Shown piece after piece: positions 7,364 through 15,574 of a DNA stretch of 34,763 nucleotides (position 1 is its first letter; each line of letters opens with the position of its first letter). The notes below the pieces were generated by a model. That model had not been told where the DNA came from. It saw nothing but the letters and a program-made list of their open reading frames with translations, and made no database searches. The stretch comes from Planctomycetaceae bacterium. Lineage in GTDB: Bacteria; Planctomycetota; SZUA-567. The DNA lies in NCBI GenBank assembly GCA_021205245.1, contig JAJPXZ010000107.1:23591-58353 (forward strand), given 5' to 3'. The position numbers were made by a program, and so were the translations under genes.

Positions 7364-7864
7364 ATGCCCACCGCGAAAATCGAAGAACTGACGCCCGAGG
7401 CCTACCGGCCCTTCGGGACCTACGTCAACATGCTGGACCCCGACACCGAAGCGATTGGCGATAATCCAATCCGCTTCCACCGGGACATGATTCAGGTGGC
7501 GATGGCGCATCCGCGATCGCTGCCGTCGTTCTCAATCTGCCGGGTGGAGAAGCGCCCGCTCGTCGTCGACACCAGTGAAATCCACAACTACACAGCCGAA
7601 GGCAACCTGCCGCTGGACGGCGACGCCCTTATCCATGTCGCGGTCGCGACGCCGAACGGGGTGATGCCGAAAGACCGCATCCGCATCTTCAGAGTGCCGC
7701 GCGGAACTTTCATCACCATGAACGCGGGCGTCTGGCACCACGCGCCGTTCGCCTATGGCCAGGACGCCCTTAACATGATCATCGTCCTGCCGGAACGCAC
7801 CTATGCGAACGACTGCATCGTGGTGCCGCTCCACGGCGATGATCAGGTGCGTATCGTCGAGTAA
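7364..7864 (+). CDS. Ureidoglycolate lyase-family protein
   Basis: This 166-residue cupin-like protein resembles the AllA family, whose characterised members cleave ureidoglycolate to glyoxylate and urea in allantoin catabolism. Matching features are the opening EELTPEAYRPFGTYV, the central SFSICRVEKRPLVVDTSEIH, and the late cupin strand IFRVPRGTFITMNAGVWHHAPFAYG, which carries the likely active-site histidines. The start is firm because AGGAGG lies six bases upstream of the ATG. No other purine-degradation genes are in the window, so a true ureidoglycolate role is uncertain. Many family members sit in sugar-acid or polyol loci with unknown roles. It precedes the sugar ABC transporter by 200 bases and may share its regulation. 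Confidence 0.75.
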   Translation: MPTAKIEELTPEAYRPFGTYVNMLDPDTEAIGDNPIRFHRDMIQVAMAHPRSLPSFSICRVEKRPLVVDTSEIHNYTAEGNLPLDGDALIHVAVATPNGVMPKDRIRIFRVPRGTFITMNAGVWHHAPFAYGQDALNMIIVLPERTYANDCIVVPLHGDDQVRIVE

Positions 7865-7883
7865 CAGCCACGACGGATGAAAA

Positions 7884-7932
7884 TAAAACGTGAATATTTA
7901 CACACGACCTCTGGTAAAACGTGAAAAACGTG
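7884..7932 (+). repeat. Three AAAACGTG direct repeats upstream of the sugar ABC operon
   Basis: AAAACGTG occurs at 7885-7892, 7916-7923 and 7925-7932. The first two are part of an identical 11-mer (TAAAACGTGAA) repeated 31 bases apart, roughly three helical turns. They lie in the 200-base gap in front of the binding-protein gene and look like activator or repressor half-sites. I could not identify convincing -35 and -10 boxes next to them. Confidence 0.5.
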
Positions 7933-7986
7933 GTAAACATAAGGAAGAGGGGTATTTTTCAGTTCACACCAAACTGTCACGACAAT

Positions 7987-8005
7987 GCGGCGCATCGCCG
8001 CTTTT
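7987..8005 (+). terminator. Weak hairpin with T-tract in the leader of the ABC operon
   Basis: GCGGCG, loop CAT, CGCCGC is followed by four T residues. It lies about 120 bases after the ureidoglycolate-lyase-like gene and 60 bases before the binding-protein gene. It could terminate the former or attenuate the latter. The T-tract is short, so activity is uncertain. Confidence 0.4.
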
Positions 8006-8064
8006 CCGGGCTTCACGTCCGGCCATCCATACACGGGTAGGACATCTTTTATAAGGAGATCGTG

Positions 8065-8997
8065 ATGAAGAAAACGTTTCTGGCAGTGCTGGCGCTGTGC
8101 ATGTTTTCTGTTGGGGCGATGGCTGGTGAAAAACCGGTGGTCGGCCTGGTGATGAAATCCCTCGCCAATGAGTTTTTCAAGACTATGGAAGAAGGTGCGC
8201 GCAAGTTCGCCGAAGAGGACGGCACCTTTACCCTCATCCCCGTCGGCATGAACTCCGAGACCGACATCGACACCCAGGTGAACGCGATGGAAAACTTCAT
8301 CACCCGTGGCGTCGACATGATTATCCTCGCGCCCGCCGACTCCGTCGGGCTGGTCCCGTCTGTCAAAAAGGCGGTTGACGCAGGCATCCTGGTCCTCAAC
8401 TTCGACGTTACCCTCGATAAACAGGCCCTTGTCGCGAACGACCTGCCGGAAGATTTCCTTTTCGTCGGCCCGGATAACGAAGAAGGTTCGGAACGGGTCG
8501 GTGACTTTATGGCGGCCAAGCTCGGCAGCGGCGCCAAGGTCATTATCATCGAAGGCAATCCCGGCGCGGACAACGCGAAACAGCGCAAGGCCGGCTTCAT
8601 GAAGACGGTCGAAAAGTACAACCTCGAACTCCTCGAATCCACCACCGCCCACTGGGAGACGGAAGAGGCGAACACCGTCATGACCAACCTCCTCACCCGC
8701 TTCCCCGACGTTCAGGGCGTGATGTGCGCGAACGACTCGATGGCGCTCGGCGTCGTCAAGGCGCTGGAAGCGGCGGGACGCATCAACGACATCGACGTGG
8801 TCGGCTTTGACAACATCGGCGCGTGCCAGGAACTGATCCGCGACGGCAAGATGCTTGCAACCGTCGACCAGTTCGGCCCGGAAATGGCCGCAAACGCCAT
8901 CAAGGTCGGCTTCCGCATCATTGGCGGCGAAAAGCTGGACGGCTGGATCAAGACGCCGGTCGCCGTCGTGTCGGCCCAGGATTTCATCAGAAAGTAA
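8065..8997 (+). CDS. Sugar ABC transporter periplasmic binding protein (RbsB-like)
   Basis: This 310-residue solute-binding protein of the ribose/galactose/autoinducer-2 type (periplasmic-binding-protein-like I fold) captures a sugar for the ABC transporter encoded next. The N-terminus is a standard signal peptide, MKKTFLAVLALCMFSVGAMA, with likely cleavage before GEKPV. There is no lipobox cysteine, which suggests a periplasm. The fold is clear from KPVVGLVMKSLANEFFKTMEEGARK, GVDMIILAPADSVGLVP, VIIIEGNPGADNAKQRKAGF and GVMCANDSMALGVVKALEAAG. The ATG was preferred to the adjacent GTG because it sits six bases from AAGGAG. The sugar cannot be named from sequence. A terminator-like hairpin follows, as is common where the binding protein is made in excess over the membrane parts. 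Confidence 0.9.
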   Translation: MKKTFLAVLALCMFSVGAMAGEKPVVGLVMKSLANEFFKTMEEGARKFAEEDGTFTLIPVGMNSETDIDTQVNAMENFITRGVDMIILAPADSVGLVPSVKKAVDAGILVLNFDVTLDKQALVANDLPEDFLFVGPDNEEGSERVGDFMAAKLGSGAKVIIIEGNPGADNAKQRKAGFMKTVEKYNLELLESTTAHWETEEANTVMTNLLTRFPDVQGVMCANDSMALGVVKALEAAGRINDIDVVGFDNIGACQELIRDGKMLATVDQFGPEMAANAIKVGFRIIGGEKLDGWIKTPVAVVSAQDFIRK

Positions 8998-9008
8998 ACC
9001 GTTTGCCC

Positions 9009-9038
9009 GCGGCCGCACCCACCGGTGCGGCCGCTTTT
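9009..9038 (+). terminator. Partial terminator / attenuator between binding protein and ATPase
   Basis: A perfect eleven-base-pair stem (GCGGCCGCACC / GGTGCGGCCGC) with a four-base loop is followed by TTTT. It starts eleven bases after the binding-protein stop and ends 16 bases before the ATPase start. It probably lowers downstream expression or protects the upstream mRNA. Confidence 0.75.
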
Positions 9039-9054
9039 CACCACCCGGTACATT

Positions 9055-10551
9055 ATGACGCCTATCCTCGAACTAAAGAACATCTCGAAATCGTACCCTG
9101 GCGTCCAGGCCCTGTCGGACGTCAGCCTGACCCTGGCGAAAGGCGAATGCCTGGCGCTCCTGGGCGAGAACGGCGCGGGCAAATCCACCCTCATCAAAGC
9201 GGTGTGCGGCTTCCACCACGCCGACTCGGGCGAAATGTACCTGGACGGCCAACCCTACCGGCCCCTCGACCCGCACGCGGCGATGGAGGCGGGTATTCGC
9301 GTCGTCTATCAGGAATTCAATCTTCTTGGCTACCTGTCGGTGGCTGAAAACATCTTCTTCGACAATCTGCCCCGGCGCGGCCCGCTGGTCGATTACCGCC
9401 GCCTCTACCGCGAGGCGCAGGCGGTGCTGGACCGTTTGGGACTGGACCTGAATCCGCGCACGCCGGTGGAACTCCTGGGTGTGGCGCAGATGCAATTGGT
9501 GGAAATCGCCAAAGCCATTTCCAGCCGCTGCCGCGTCCTCATCCTCGACGAACCGACAGCCACGCTGTCGCCAAAGGACTCGGGCCGCTTGTTCGAAATC
9601 GTCCGCGCCCTCAAGGCAGACGGCATCGGCGTTGTGTTTATTTCCCATCACCTGAAAGAAATCTATGAGGTCGCCGATCGGCTTACCGTGCTCCGAAACG
9701 GCGAGGTCGTCGGGAACCGCAATGTGGCGACAACCAAAATCCCGGAAATCGTCTCGATGATGGTCGGCCGGGACATGGATGCGGAATACCCGTTCCGGGC
9801 CGAATTGCAGCCGAATCAAAAAGTCATTTTTGAGGCGCGCGACCTGCGTATACAGGGGAATCCGCACCCGATTTCGTTTTCGCTCCGCGAAGGCGAGAGT
9901 CTCGGCATCTCCGGGTTGGTCGGGTCGAAGCGGACCGAGACGCTGCGGGCCATCTTCGGCGCTGATCCGAAAGACGGCGGCGAAGTTTTCATCGACGGCC
10001 AACAGGTGGATATCCGCTCGCCCCGGGACGCGGTGGCGTCCGGGCTGAGCCTGCTCACGGAAGACCGGAAGAACCAGGGCTTGATCCTCGACATGCCGGT
10101 GTTTGCGAACGTCACCATGGCGGCGCTGGACAAGGCATCCCGGCACGGGCTGATGCGCCGGAACCTGGAGACGGAGGCGGCCGACAAGTATATCGACGAA
10201 CTCGGCATCCGCACCCCGTCGGATAAACAACTGTGCCGCAATCTCTCGGGCGGCAACCAGCAGAAGGTGGTGGTGGCGAAGTGGCTTTACCGCGACGCCC
10301 GCATCCTCTTCTTCGACGAGCCGACGCGCGGTATCGACGTCGGGGCAAAATACGAAATCTACCTGCTCCTCTGGCGGCTGCTGGAGCGGGGCAAAGGCAT
10401 ATTGGTGGTGTCGTCGGACCTGAACGAACTGATGGGCATTTGTCACCGCATCCTCGTGTTTTCAGCCGGCACCATCGCGGGCGAGGTGGAGCGGGCCGAC
10501 TTCAGCCAGGAACGCATCTTGTCCTACGCCTACCAGGAATACATTAAATAA
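9055..10551 (+). CDS. Sugar ABC transporter ATPase with two nucleotide-binding domains (RbsA/MglA-like)
   Basis: This 498-residue cytoplasmic protein contains two ABC ATPase domains in tandem and energises sugar uptake. Domain 1 has Walker A GENGAGKSTL near residue 38, a signature-like LGVAQMQLVEIAKA and Walker B VLILDEPTATL. Domain 2 has the degenerate Walker A GLVGSKRTETLRAIFG that is normal for this family, a canonical signature LSGGNQQKVVVAKWL and Walker B ILFFDEPTRGID. The ATG at 9055 (MTPILELKNISKSYPG) fits the family start better than the ORF start at 9025, which lies inside the hairpin. The Shine-Dalgarno sequence is weak, which fits reduced expression relative to the binding protein. 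The permease gene begins ten bases later. Confidence 0.92.
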   Translation: MTPILELKNISKSYPGVQALSDVSLTLAKGECLALLGENGAGKSTLIKAVCGFHHADSGEMYLDGQPYRPLDPHAAMEAGIRVVYQEFNLLGYLSVAENIFFDNLPRRGPLVDYRRLYREAQAVLDRLGLDLNPRTPVELLGVAQMQLVEIAKAISSRCRVLILDEPTATLSPKDSGRLFEIVRALKADGIGVVFISHHLKEIYEVADRLTVLRNGEVVGNRNVATTKIPEIVSMMVGRDMDAEYPFRAELQPNQKVIFEARDLRIQGNPHPISFSLREGESLGISGLVGSKRTETLRAIFGADPKDGGEVFIDGQQVDIRSPRDAVASGLSLLTEDRKNQGLILDMPVFANVTMAALDKASRHGLMRRNLETEAADKYIDELGIRTPSDKQLCRNLSGGNQQKVVVAKWLYRDARILFFDEPTRGIDVGAKYEIYLLLWRLLERGKGILVVSSDLNELMGICHRILVFSAGTIAGEVERADFSQERILSYAYQEYIK

Positions 10552-10560
10552 GGAACCGCG

Positions 10561-11532
10561 ATGACGAAAAAACGGCTGTCCTTCCTGCTTATGAGCGAAG
10601 CCGGCATCGGCCTGGTGCTGGTGCTGCTGTGTCTGATTTTCGCCCTCTACGAGCCGAATTTCCGCAAGCCGAACAACATCTCGAACATCTTCACCCAAAT
10701 CAGCATCAACACCGTGATCTCGGTCGGCATGACCTTCGTCATCCTGCTGGGCGGTATCGACCTGTCGGTCGGGTCGGTGTTGTCCTTGTGTACCATCCTG
10801 GCCGGACTGGTCATCTCCAACGGCGACCTGAGTGTGCCGATGGCAATTATCCTGGCCATTCTCGCCAGCCTTGCGGGAGGCATCGTCTGCGGGTTGTTCA
10901 ACGGCTGGGTGTCGGAACGCTGGCGCATTCCATCGTTTGTCGTCACGCTGGGCATGCTTAATATTGCGCGCGGGTCGGCCTTGTCGATTTCGAATTCGCG
11001 CACGATTTTTAATTTCCCCCGCGCTTTTAATGCGGTCGGCACCCAGTCGTTCTTTGGCATTCCGCTTATCTTCCTGATCGCGCTGGCCATCGTCCTGGTC
11101 GGGCATTTCGTCCTCTCCTATACCGTGTTCGGCAGGATGATCTACGGTATCGGCAATAACGAGGAAGCGGTGCGTTTGTCCGGCCATAACGTCAAATTCT
11201 ATAAGGTGACGGCGTTTGTCATCTGCGGCATGGCGGTGGGACTGGCCGCCATCCTTTATATGCTCCGCCTCAATATCGCCAGCCCCATCCTCGGCGTCGG
11301 CTTTGAACTAAACGCCATTGCCGCCGTCGTCATCGGCGGCACGAGCATGTCGGGCGGCAAGGGCTCGCTCATAGGCACCCTGATCGGCGCCGCGATCATG
11401 GGCGTTCTGACGAATGGGCTGCTGCTGGTGGGGCTGTCGGACTTCGCGCGGCAAATCGTCACCGGCTTTATCATCGTCGCGGCGGTGATCCTCGATACCT
11501 ACCGGGTGAAGCTTTCGCACATGCTGGAGTAA
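10561..11532 (+). CDS. Sugar ABC transporter permease (RbsC-like)
   Basis: This 323-residue inner-membrane permease of the branched-chain amino acid/ribose type forms the sugar channel with the two-domain ATPase. It has about eight to ten hydrophobic helices. Family motifs are GMTFVILLGGIDLSVGSVLSL near residue 56, IPSFVVTLGMLNIARG near 123, GNNEEAVRLSGHNV near 199 (the ATPase-contacting loop) and ELNAIAAVVIGGTSMSGGKGSLIGTLIGA near 249. The ATG has AAGGA five to nine bases upstream and lies ten bases after the ATPase stop. The PepD-like gene begins eight bases after its end, so all four genes are probably one transcript. Confidence 0.93.
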   Translation: MTKKRLSFLLMSEAGIGLVLVLLCLIFALYEPNFRKPNNISNIFTQISINTVISVGMTFVILLGGIDLSVGSVLSLCTILAGLVISNGDLSVPMAIILAILASLAGGIVCGLFNGWVSERWRIPSFVVTLGMLNIARGSALSISNSRTIFNFPRAFNAVGTQSFFGIPLIFLIALAIVLVGHFVLSYTVFGRMIYGIGNNEEAVRLSGHNVKFYKVTAFVICGMAVGLAAILYMLRLNIASPILGVGFELNAIAAVVIGGTSMSGGKGSLIGTLIGAAIMGVLTNGLLLVGLSDFARQIVTGFIIVAAVILDTYRVKLSHMLE

Positions 11533-11539
11533 TCAAATC

Positions 11540-13072
11540 GTGACAGACGACGAACGCAATGCAATCGACAAGCACAACCACACGCTGGTGGACGGGCTGC
11601 CGCCAGACCGCGTACTTGAATATTTCGCCGACCTTTCGTTTGTGCCGCGTGGCTCCGGCGATGTGGCTCGGGCGGGCGTGTTTCTGGAAGAGCTTGCCAA
11701 AAAGAATAACCTGGTTGCGGTGAAAGACGCGACCGGCAACGTGATAATTCGTAAGCCTGCCCAACATTCGTCGTCCAAACACGGCGTCATCCTCCAGGCG
11801 CACATGGATATGGTGTGCATCAAGACGGAGGAGACCGAGCATGATTTCACGAGCGACCCTATCGAACTGGTCCTGAACGGCGACGAATTATGTGCGAACG
11901 GCACCACCCTCGGTGCGGACGACGGCATCGGCGTCGCCATAGCCATGGCGGTCCTGACCAATACGGAAATCGCGCACCCGCCGCTTGAAGCGCTTTTCAC
12001 CGTGGACGAAGAGACCTCCATGATTGGGGCGGAAAATATGGATCCCGCCATGTTGGAAGGCGAGGTGTTGATCAACCTCGATGCCGAGGACTTGGACACC
12101 GCCTATATATCCAGCGCCGCCGGCATACGGTCGGAACTGGTGTTGCCGCTGAAAACAAACCCTAACGCGAAAAGCGCGGCCTACTGCCTTGTTCAGATCG
12201 AAAACCTGGAAGGCGGCCATTCCGGCGTCGAGATTAACCGCGCCCGAGCCAACGCCTATGTCCTCCTCGCCCGCTTCTTGCGGGCGGCGGCACAAGAATA
12301 TCCCGAGCTAAACCTCCACACTTTCGGTCCAGGGAGCAGCAACGGCAAGGATAATGCCATCCCAGCCTATGCCGAAGCGGTGGTGGGGCTGACTTCAAAG
12401 CATGCGGCAGAACACCTTGTCGTCATGGCGAAGACGTGGACCGAAATCTTCCGGAATGAGTACCGCTCGTCGGATGCGGACTGCACCGTGACGATCGAAG
12501 CAACCGACCAGCCCGGCGACGATTCCCCTGCCCTGACTGCGGAGGGGCGCGACACACTCATTCGGACCGTGACCCTGTTGCCGCTCGGGGTATACCGCTT
12601 TATCCAAACCGACGATTTGATGGACGGCACCCTGACGTATGCCGATTTGCTGGTGGAGACGTCCTGCAACATGGGAATAGCCTCGTTATCCGGAGGTATG
12701 ACACAAATGACGTTGCTGGCCCGTGGCTCGACAGAATCGGTTCTGGAAGATCTGATGGAACGGATCGCCGGACTAGCCGCGCTGGCGGGTGGGGAGGTGA
12801 GGGTCGGGAGCACCACCCGTGGCTGGGAAATGCCGGCGCACCTGAACCGGGTACAGGAACTTTTCGCCGCGCAGGGGTTGACCTGCCTGGGCGTCCACGC
12901 TGGATTGGAGTGCGGTTGCCTTGTCGATTCGTTCAAGAAAGCCGGACGAACTCTGGACGCCATCTCCATTGGTCCGGATGTGAAGGACGTGCACACGCCG
13001 AAGGAACGGCTGTTGTGTCATTCGACCGTGCGGCTGTGGGAACAACTAACTGCGGTGCTGGCAAACCTCTAA
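11540..13072 (+). CDS. pepD: PepD-type aminoacyl-histidine dipeptidase (M20 family)
   Basis: This 510-residue cytoplasmic di-zinc peptidase is related to PepD (carnosinase-like, also called Xaa-His dipeptidase). The dinuclear zinc and catalytic motifs are ILQAHMDMVCIK (residues 77-88), LGADDGIGVA near 127, TVDEETSMIGAENM near 154 with the catalytic glutamate pair, NLDAEDLDTAY near 178, and the dimerisation-domain start GGHSGVEINRARANA near 225. A late HTPKERL supplies the last zinc histidine region. It starts with GTG; the only ribosome site is a weak GGAG in the end of the permease gene. Location behind a sugar ABC transporter is unexpected and may only reflect co-transcription. Its stop codon overlaps that of the convergent EamA gene by four bases. 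Confidence 0.88.
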   Translation: MTDDERNAIDKHNHTLVDGLPPDRVLEYFADLSFVPRGSGDVARAGVFLEELAKKNNLVAVKDATGNVIIRKPAQHSSSKHGVILQAHMDMVCIKTEETEHDFTSDPIELVLNGDELCANGTTLGADDGIGVAIAMAVLTNTEIAHPPLEALFTVDEETSMIGAENMDPAMLEGEVLINLDAEDLDTAYISSAAGIRSELVLPLKTNPNAKSAAYCLVQIENLEGGHSGVEINRARANAYVLLARFLRAAAQEYPELNLHTFGPGSSNGKDNAIPAYAEAVVGLTSKHAAEHLVVMAKTWTEIFRNEYRSSDADCTVTIEATDQPGDDSPALTAEGRDTLIRTVTLLPLGVYRFIQTDDLMDGTLTYADLLVETSCNMGIASLSGGMTQMTLLARGSTESVLEDLMERIAGLAALAGGEVRVGSTTRGWEMPAHLNRVQELFAAQGLTCLGVHAGLECGCLVDSFKKAGRTLDAISIGPDVKDVHTPKERLLCHSTVRLWEQLTAVLANL

Positions 13073-13995
13073 TTCGCTGCGGCACGGCGCAGGCGCGGGC
13101 GGCTGATCACCCACATGGAAATACCGATGACGATACAGCCCAGCCACTGATGCGGCTGCACATCGTTCCCGAGAATGACAATGGATAATATGACCGAAGT
13201 CAGCGGAATGACTCCGGTGAGCGCGGAAATCGTGTACCCGTCGCATACCTTGGCACCGTAAAACATAAAGGCGAATGCCAAGATTGTCACCACCGCTCCA
13301 TACCACGCGAGCGCAAGCCACCCGCTTGGCGGGACGGCAAAAAGGTCCGCCTGCGACGCCTCTGTCAACATCGGGAAAAAGCACAGCACCAGGGCGATAC
13401 CGCTGACGATTCCGGCATGGGCGACCGGGTGAAGGTGTTCGTCGTCTTCCGGATCTTGCATAAACATCCTGCGTGATAACACGACAAAGAACGACTCACA
13501 CGCGGTGGCGGCAAGCACCAGCACATACCCGACGATATGTTCCCGCTCCAGATTAACCGCATTGAAGGGAAATCCCTGCAGTATCAGCATACCCAGCATG
13601 GTCAGAAATATCCCCGCCGCCTTATGGACAGTTATGGAATCCCGCAACACCGCCACGGCGAACAGTGCCGTTATCGCCGGTGCCGTGCCGGTGACGATCC
13701 CGGCTTCGGCCGCACTTATATGGCGCAGGCCAAAGGTGAGAAACACGCGGAAAAGGACGATTCCTAACAACGCCTGCAGGAACAACAACCGCCACCGCTT
13801 CGCGCTTATCCGGCCTATGGCGTCTATAATCATCCCGCCATAAAATGACACCACCGTCGCGACGGCGAAAGCGAGGCTCAGAAAGGTAATGGTGTAGGGG
13901 GGCAGATACGTGGTGATATAACGAGCCGCCACCACCGATGAGCCAGCCAGCATAAAAGCGGCAGCCACATAGCATATTCCCACAGATGTCTTCAC
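13069..13995 (-). CDS. EamA-family (DMT superfamily) membrane exporter
   Basis: This 308-residue protein has about ten hydrophobic helices arranged as two EamA repeats. The first begins ICYVAAAFMLAGSSVVAARYI; the second includes IVGYVLVLAATACESFFVVLSRR and ends GCIVIGISMWVISRPRLRR. Typical repeat-end motifs are AAEAGIVTGTAPAITALFAVAVLRDSITVHKAAGIFL and ISALTGVIPLTSVILSIVILGNDVQPHQWLG. Members export amino acids, metabolites or drugs. The start was placed at GTG 13995 because GGGAG is five bases upstream; the track ORF extends 125 residues further without support and into the divergent regulator. The divergent MocR regulator very likely controls it. Confidence 0.85.
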   Translation of the reverse strand: MKTSVGICYVAAAFMLAGSSVVAARYITTYLPPYTITFLSLAFAVATVVSFYGGMIIDAIGRISAKRWRLLFLQALLGIVLFRVFLTFGLRHISAAEAGIVTGTAPAITALFAVAVLRDSITVHKAAGIFLTMLGMLILQGFPFNAVNLEREHIVGYVLVLAATACESFFVVLSRRMFMQDPEDDEHLHPVAHAGIVSGIALVLCFFPMLTEASQADLFAVPPSGWLALAWYGAVVTILAFAFMFYGAKVCDGYTISALTGVIPLTSVILSIVILGNDVQPHQWLGCIVIGISMWVISRPRLRRAAAN

Positions 13996-14011
13996 GCATA
14001 CTCCCGACTTT

Positions 14012-14101
14012 GTCAGTACTGGCAACGAACGATGCATGGTATGATAGGCAAGCGCACTACCATGACCAGTACCAGTTGACACGTTTCCGAGGAGTACCAG
14101 T
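14012..14101. promoter_or_regulatory. Divergent regulatory region with repeated AGTACCAGT motifs
   Basis: The 106-base gap between the exporter and the MocR regulator contains AGTACCAGT exactly at 14068-14076 and 14093-14101, and ACCAGT a third time at 14065-14070. GTACTGG at 14016-14022 is an inverted CCAGTAC. MocR proteins are known to bind repeated sites in such gaps. A possible exporter promoter on the minus strand is TGGTCA, 16 bases, TATCAT, with the -35 box overlapping the repeats. Confidence 0.6.
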
Positions 14102-15514
14102 TTGAAGAGCGTCATGCTTGGCATTACGGTGGAGCGGGACAGCGACATCACGCTGGTCCGGCAAATACGGGAGCAAATCGCCGACCTCATCCTTACCGGG
14201 CATCTGCATGCGGGCGATGCGTTACCCTCGACAAGAGGGCTTGCCATATCCATCGGAGTTTCGCGGAATACCGTCAATGACGCATATGAAATGTTGTGGA
14301 CAGAAGGATATATCGTCAGTCGCCAGGGATCCGGTTTCACGGTACTGGAGAATATTGCGCTGGAGCGCATGAGTCCTCCAACCCAGATTTCCCTAAAACC
14401 GAACGCACCCCTTGCTCTCCGTTACGATTTCCGGACCGGAATCCCCGACCTGACACATTTCCCTTTTAGCAAGTGGAACCGCGTGCAGCGCGAAGTTCTC
14501 GAGACGGTAAAGCCTGGCGATATGCTGTATGGGAGTATGCAAGGCTATGCCCCGTTGCGAACAGCCATAGCCGATTGGCTGCTGCGGTCACGCGGCATAC
14601 GCGCCAATGGCGATTCTATCTTCATCACCTCGGGCGCAACCCAGGCTATTGGCTTGGCTGTGGAAACGCTGTGCCGGAGAATGCGGACGATAGCTGTCGA
14701 GAATCCCAGCCATTTGGCGGTGACGCGATTCATGCAGCTGAGAAATATCACATTCACACCGTGCGCTGTCGATGCGGGGGGATTACGGGTTGATCTGATC
14801 GACAGGCAAGCGCTTGCGGGAGTGTATGTGACGCCATCGCATCAGTTCCCGTTAGGGTGCGTGTTGTCGGCGTCGAGGCGGGCGCACCTCGTTGCCATGG
14901 CGAGAGAGAACGACTGGTATATTATCGAGGATGATTACGACAGTGAATACCGATTCGGCGGGCAGGCTCTGACGCCATTATATGGCTTGGATCCGGAGCG
15001 GGTCGTTTATATTGGAACATTCAGTAAGACCCTGTTTCCCGCGTTACGGATCGGTTTCGCCATCGTGCCAAAGGCGCTGCAACACAGCTGGTGCGAATTG
15101 CGCCGCTACACCGACGTGCAAAACCCCATAGTCGAGCAGGTGACGCTGTGCCGTTTTCTTGAACAACGACGAATGGATAGGCATATCAAAACCATGACCG
15201 GGATTTACGGTCGAAAGCGTAAAGCCGTCGTCGCCTCCATCGCAGGCGTGTTCGGGGACCATGTCGAGATTATGGGAGACAGCGCCGGACTGCATCTTGC
15301 GCTCCGTTTGCCCGGCAATCGATTCGGGAAAGATTTCCGGGAACGCTGTCTTGACAACAGCCTTGCGGTAATGCCATGCTCCCGATATGTGCAGGATGGA
15401 ACCGAATATGATGATACGCTTCTCATCGGGTACGGTAATGTTGAAGAGAACCGTATTGATGCGGGAATGCACCTGCTTGCAGAGATGGTGGAATCGGCTC
15501 GTACTGGCACATAG
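14102..15514 (+). CDS. MocR/PdxR-type GntR regulator with aminotransferase-like domain
   Basis: This 470-residue transcription regulator has an N-terminal GntR winged helix (about residues 12-80: LVRQIREQIADLILTG, then LPSTRGLAISIGVSRNTVNDAYEML and VSRQGSGFTV) fused to a PLP-dependent class I aminotransferase-like domain. The domain keeps the PLP lysine in GTFSKTLFPALRIGF (K309), the cofactor-binding ENPSHLAV region and EDDYDSEYRFGG. Such proteins sense PLP or amino-acid-derived ligands and usually control a divergent neighbour. Here that is the EamA exporter. A TTG start is supported by AGGAG seven bases upstream; an ATG four codons later is the alternative. Repeats lie in and before the ribosome site, which suggests autoregulation. 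Confidence 0.9.
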   Translation: MKSVMLGITVERDSDITLVRQIREQIADLILTGHLHAGDALPSTRGLAISIGVSRNTVNDAYEMLWTEGYIVSRQGSGFTVLENIALERMSPPTQISLKPNAPLALRYDFRTGIPDLTHFPFSKWNRVQREVLETVKPGDMLYGSMQGYAPLRTAIADWLLRSRGIRANGDSIFITSGATQAIGLAVETLCRRMRTIAVENPSHLAVTRFMQLRNITFTPCAVDAGGLRVDLIDRQALAGVYVTPSHQFPLGCVLSASRRAHLVAMARENDWYIIEDDYDSEYRFGGQALTPLYGLDPERVVYIGTFSKTLFPALRIGFAIVPKALQHSWCELRRYTDVQNPIVEQVTLCRFLEQRRMDRHIKTMTGIYGRKRKAVVASIAGVFGDHVEIMGDSAGLHLALRLPGNRFGKDFRERCLDNSLAVMPCSRYVQDGTEYDDTLLIGYGNVEENRIDAGMHLLAEMVESARTGT

Positions 15515-15574
15515 AGTGCTGTGACGGTAATTTTTGAAAATCGTAAAGTCTACATTTGCTGAAAAGCGTCGACC

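Noticed and set aside
9073-10446. A 457-residue minus-strand ORF opposite the ABC ATPase
   Set aside because: The plus strand encodes a textbook two-domain ATPase. The antisense frame has no domain signatures.
13996-14370. N-terminal extension of the EamA ORF
   Set aside because: It runs through the regulatory gap into the MocR gene on the opposite strand. The GTG at 13995 has a good ribosome site and begins the first helix.
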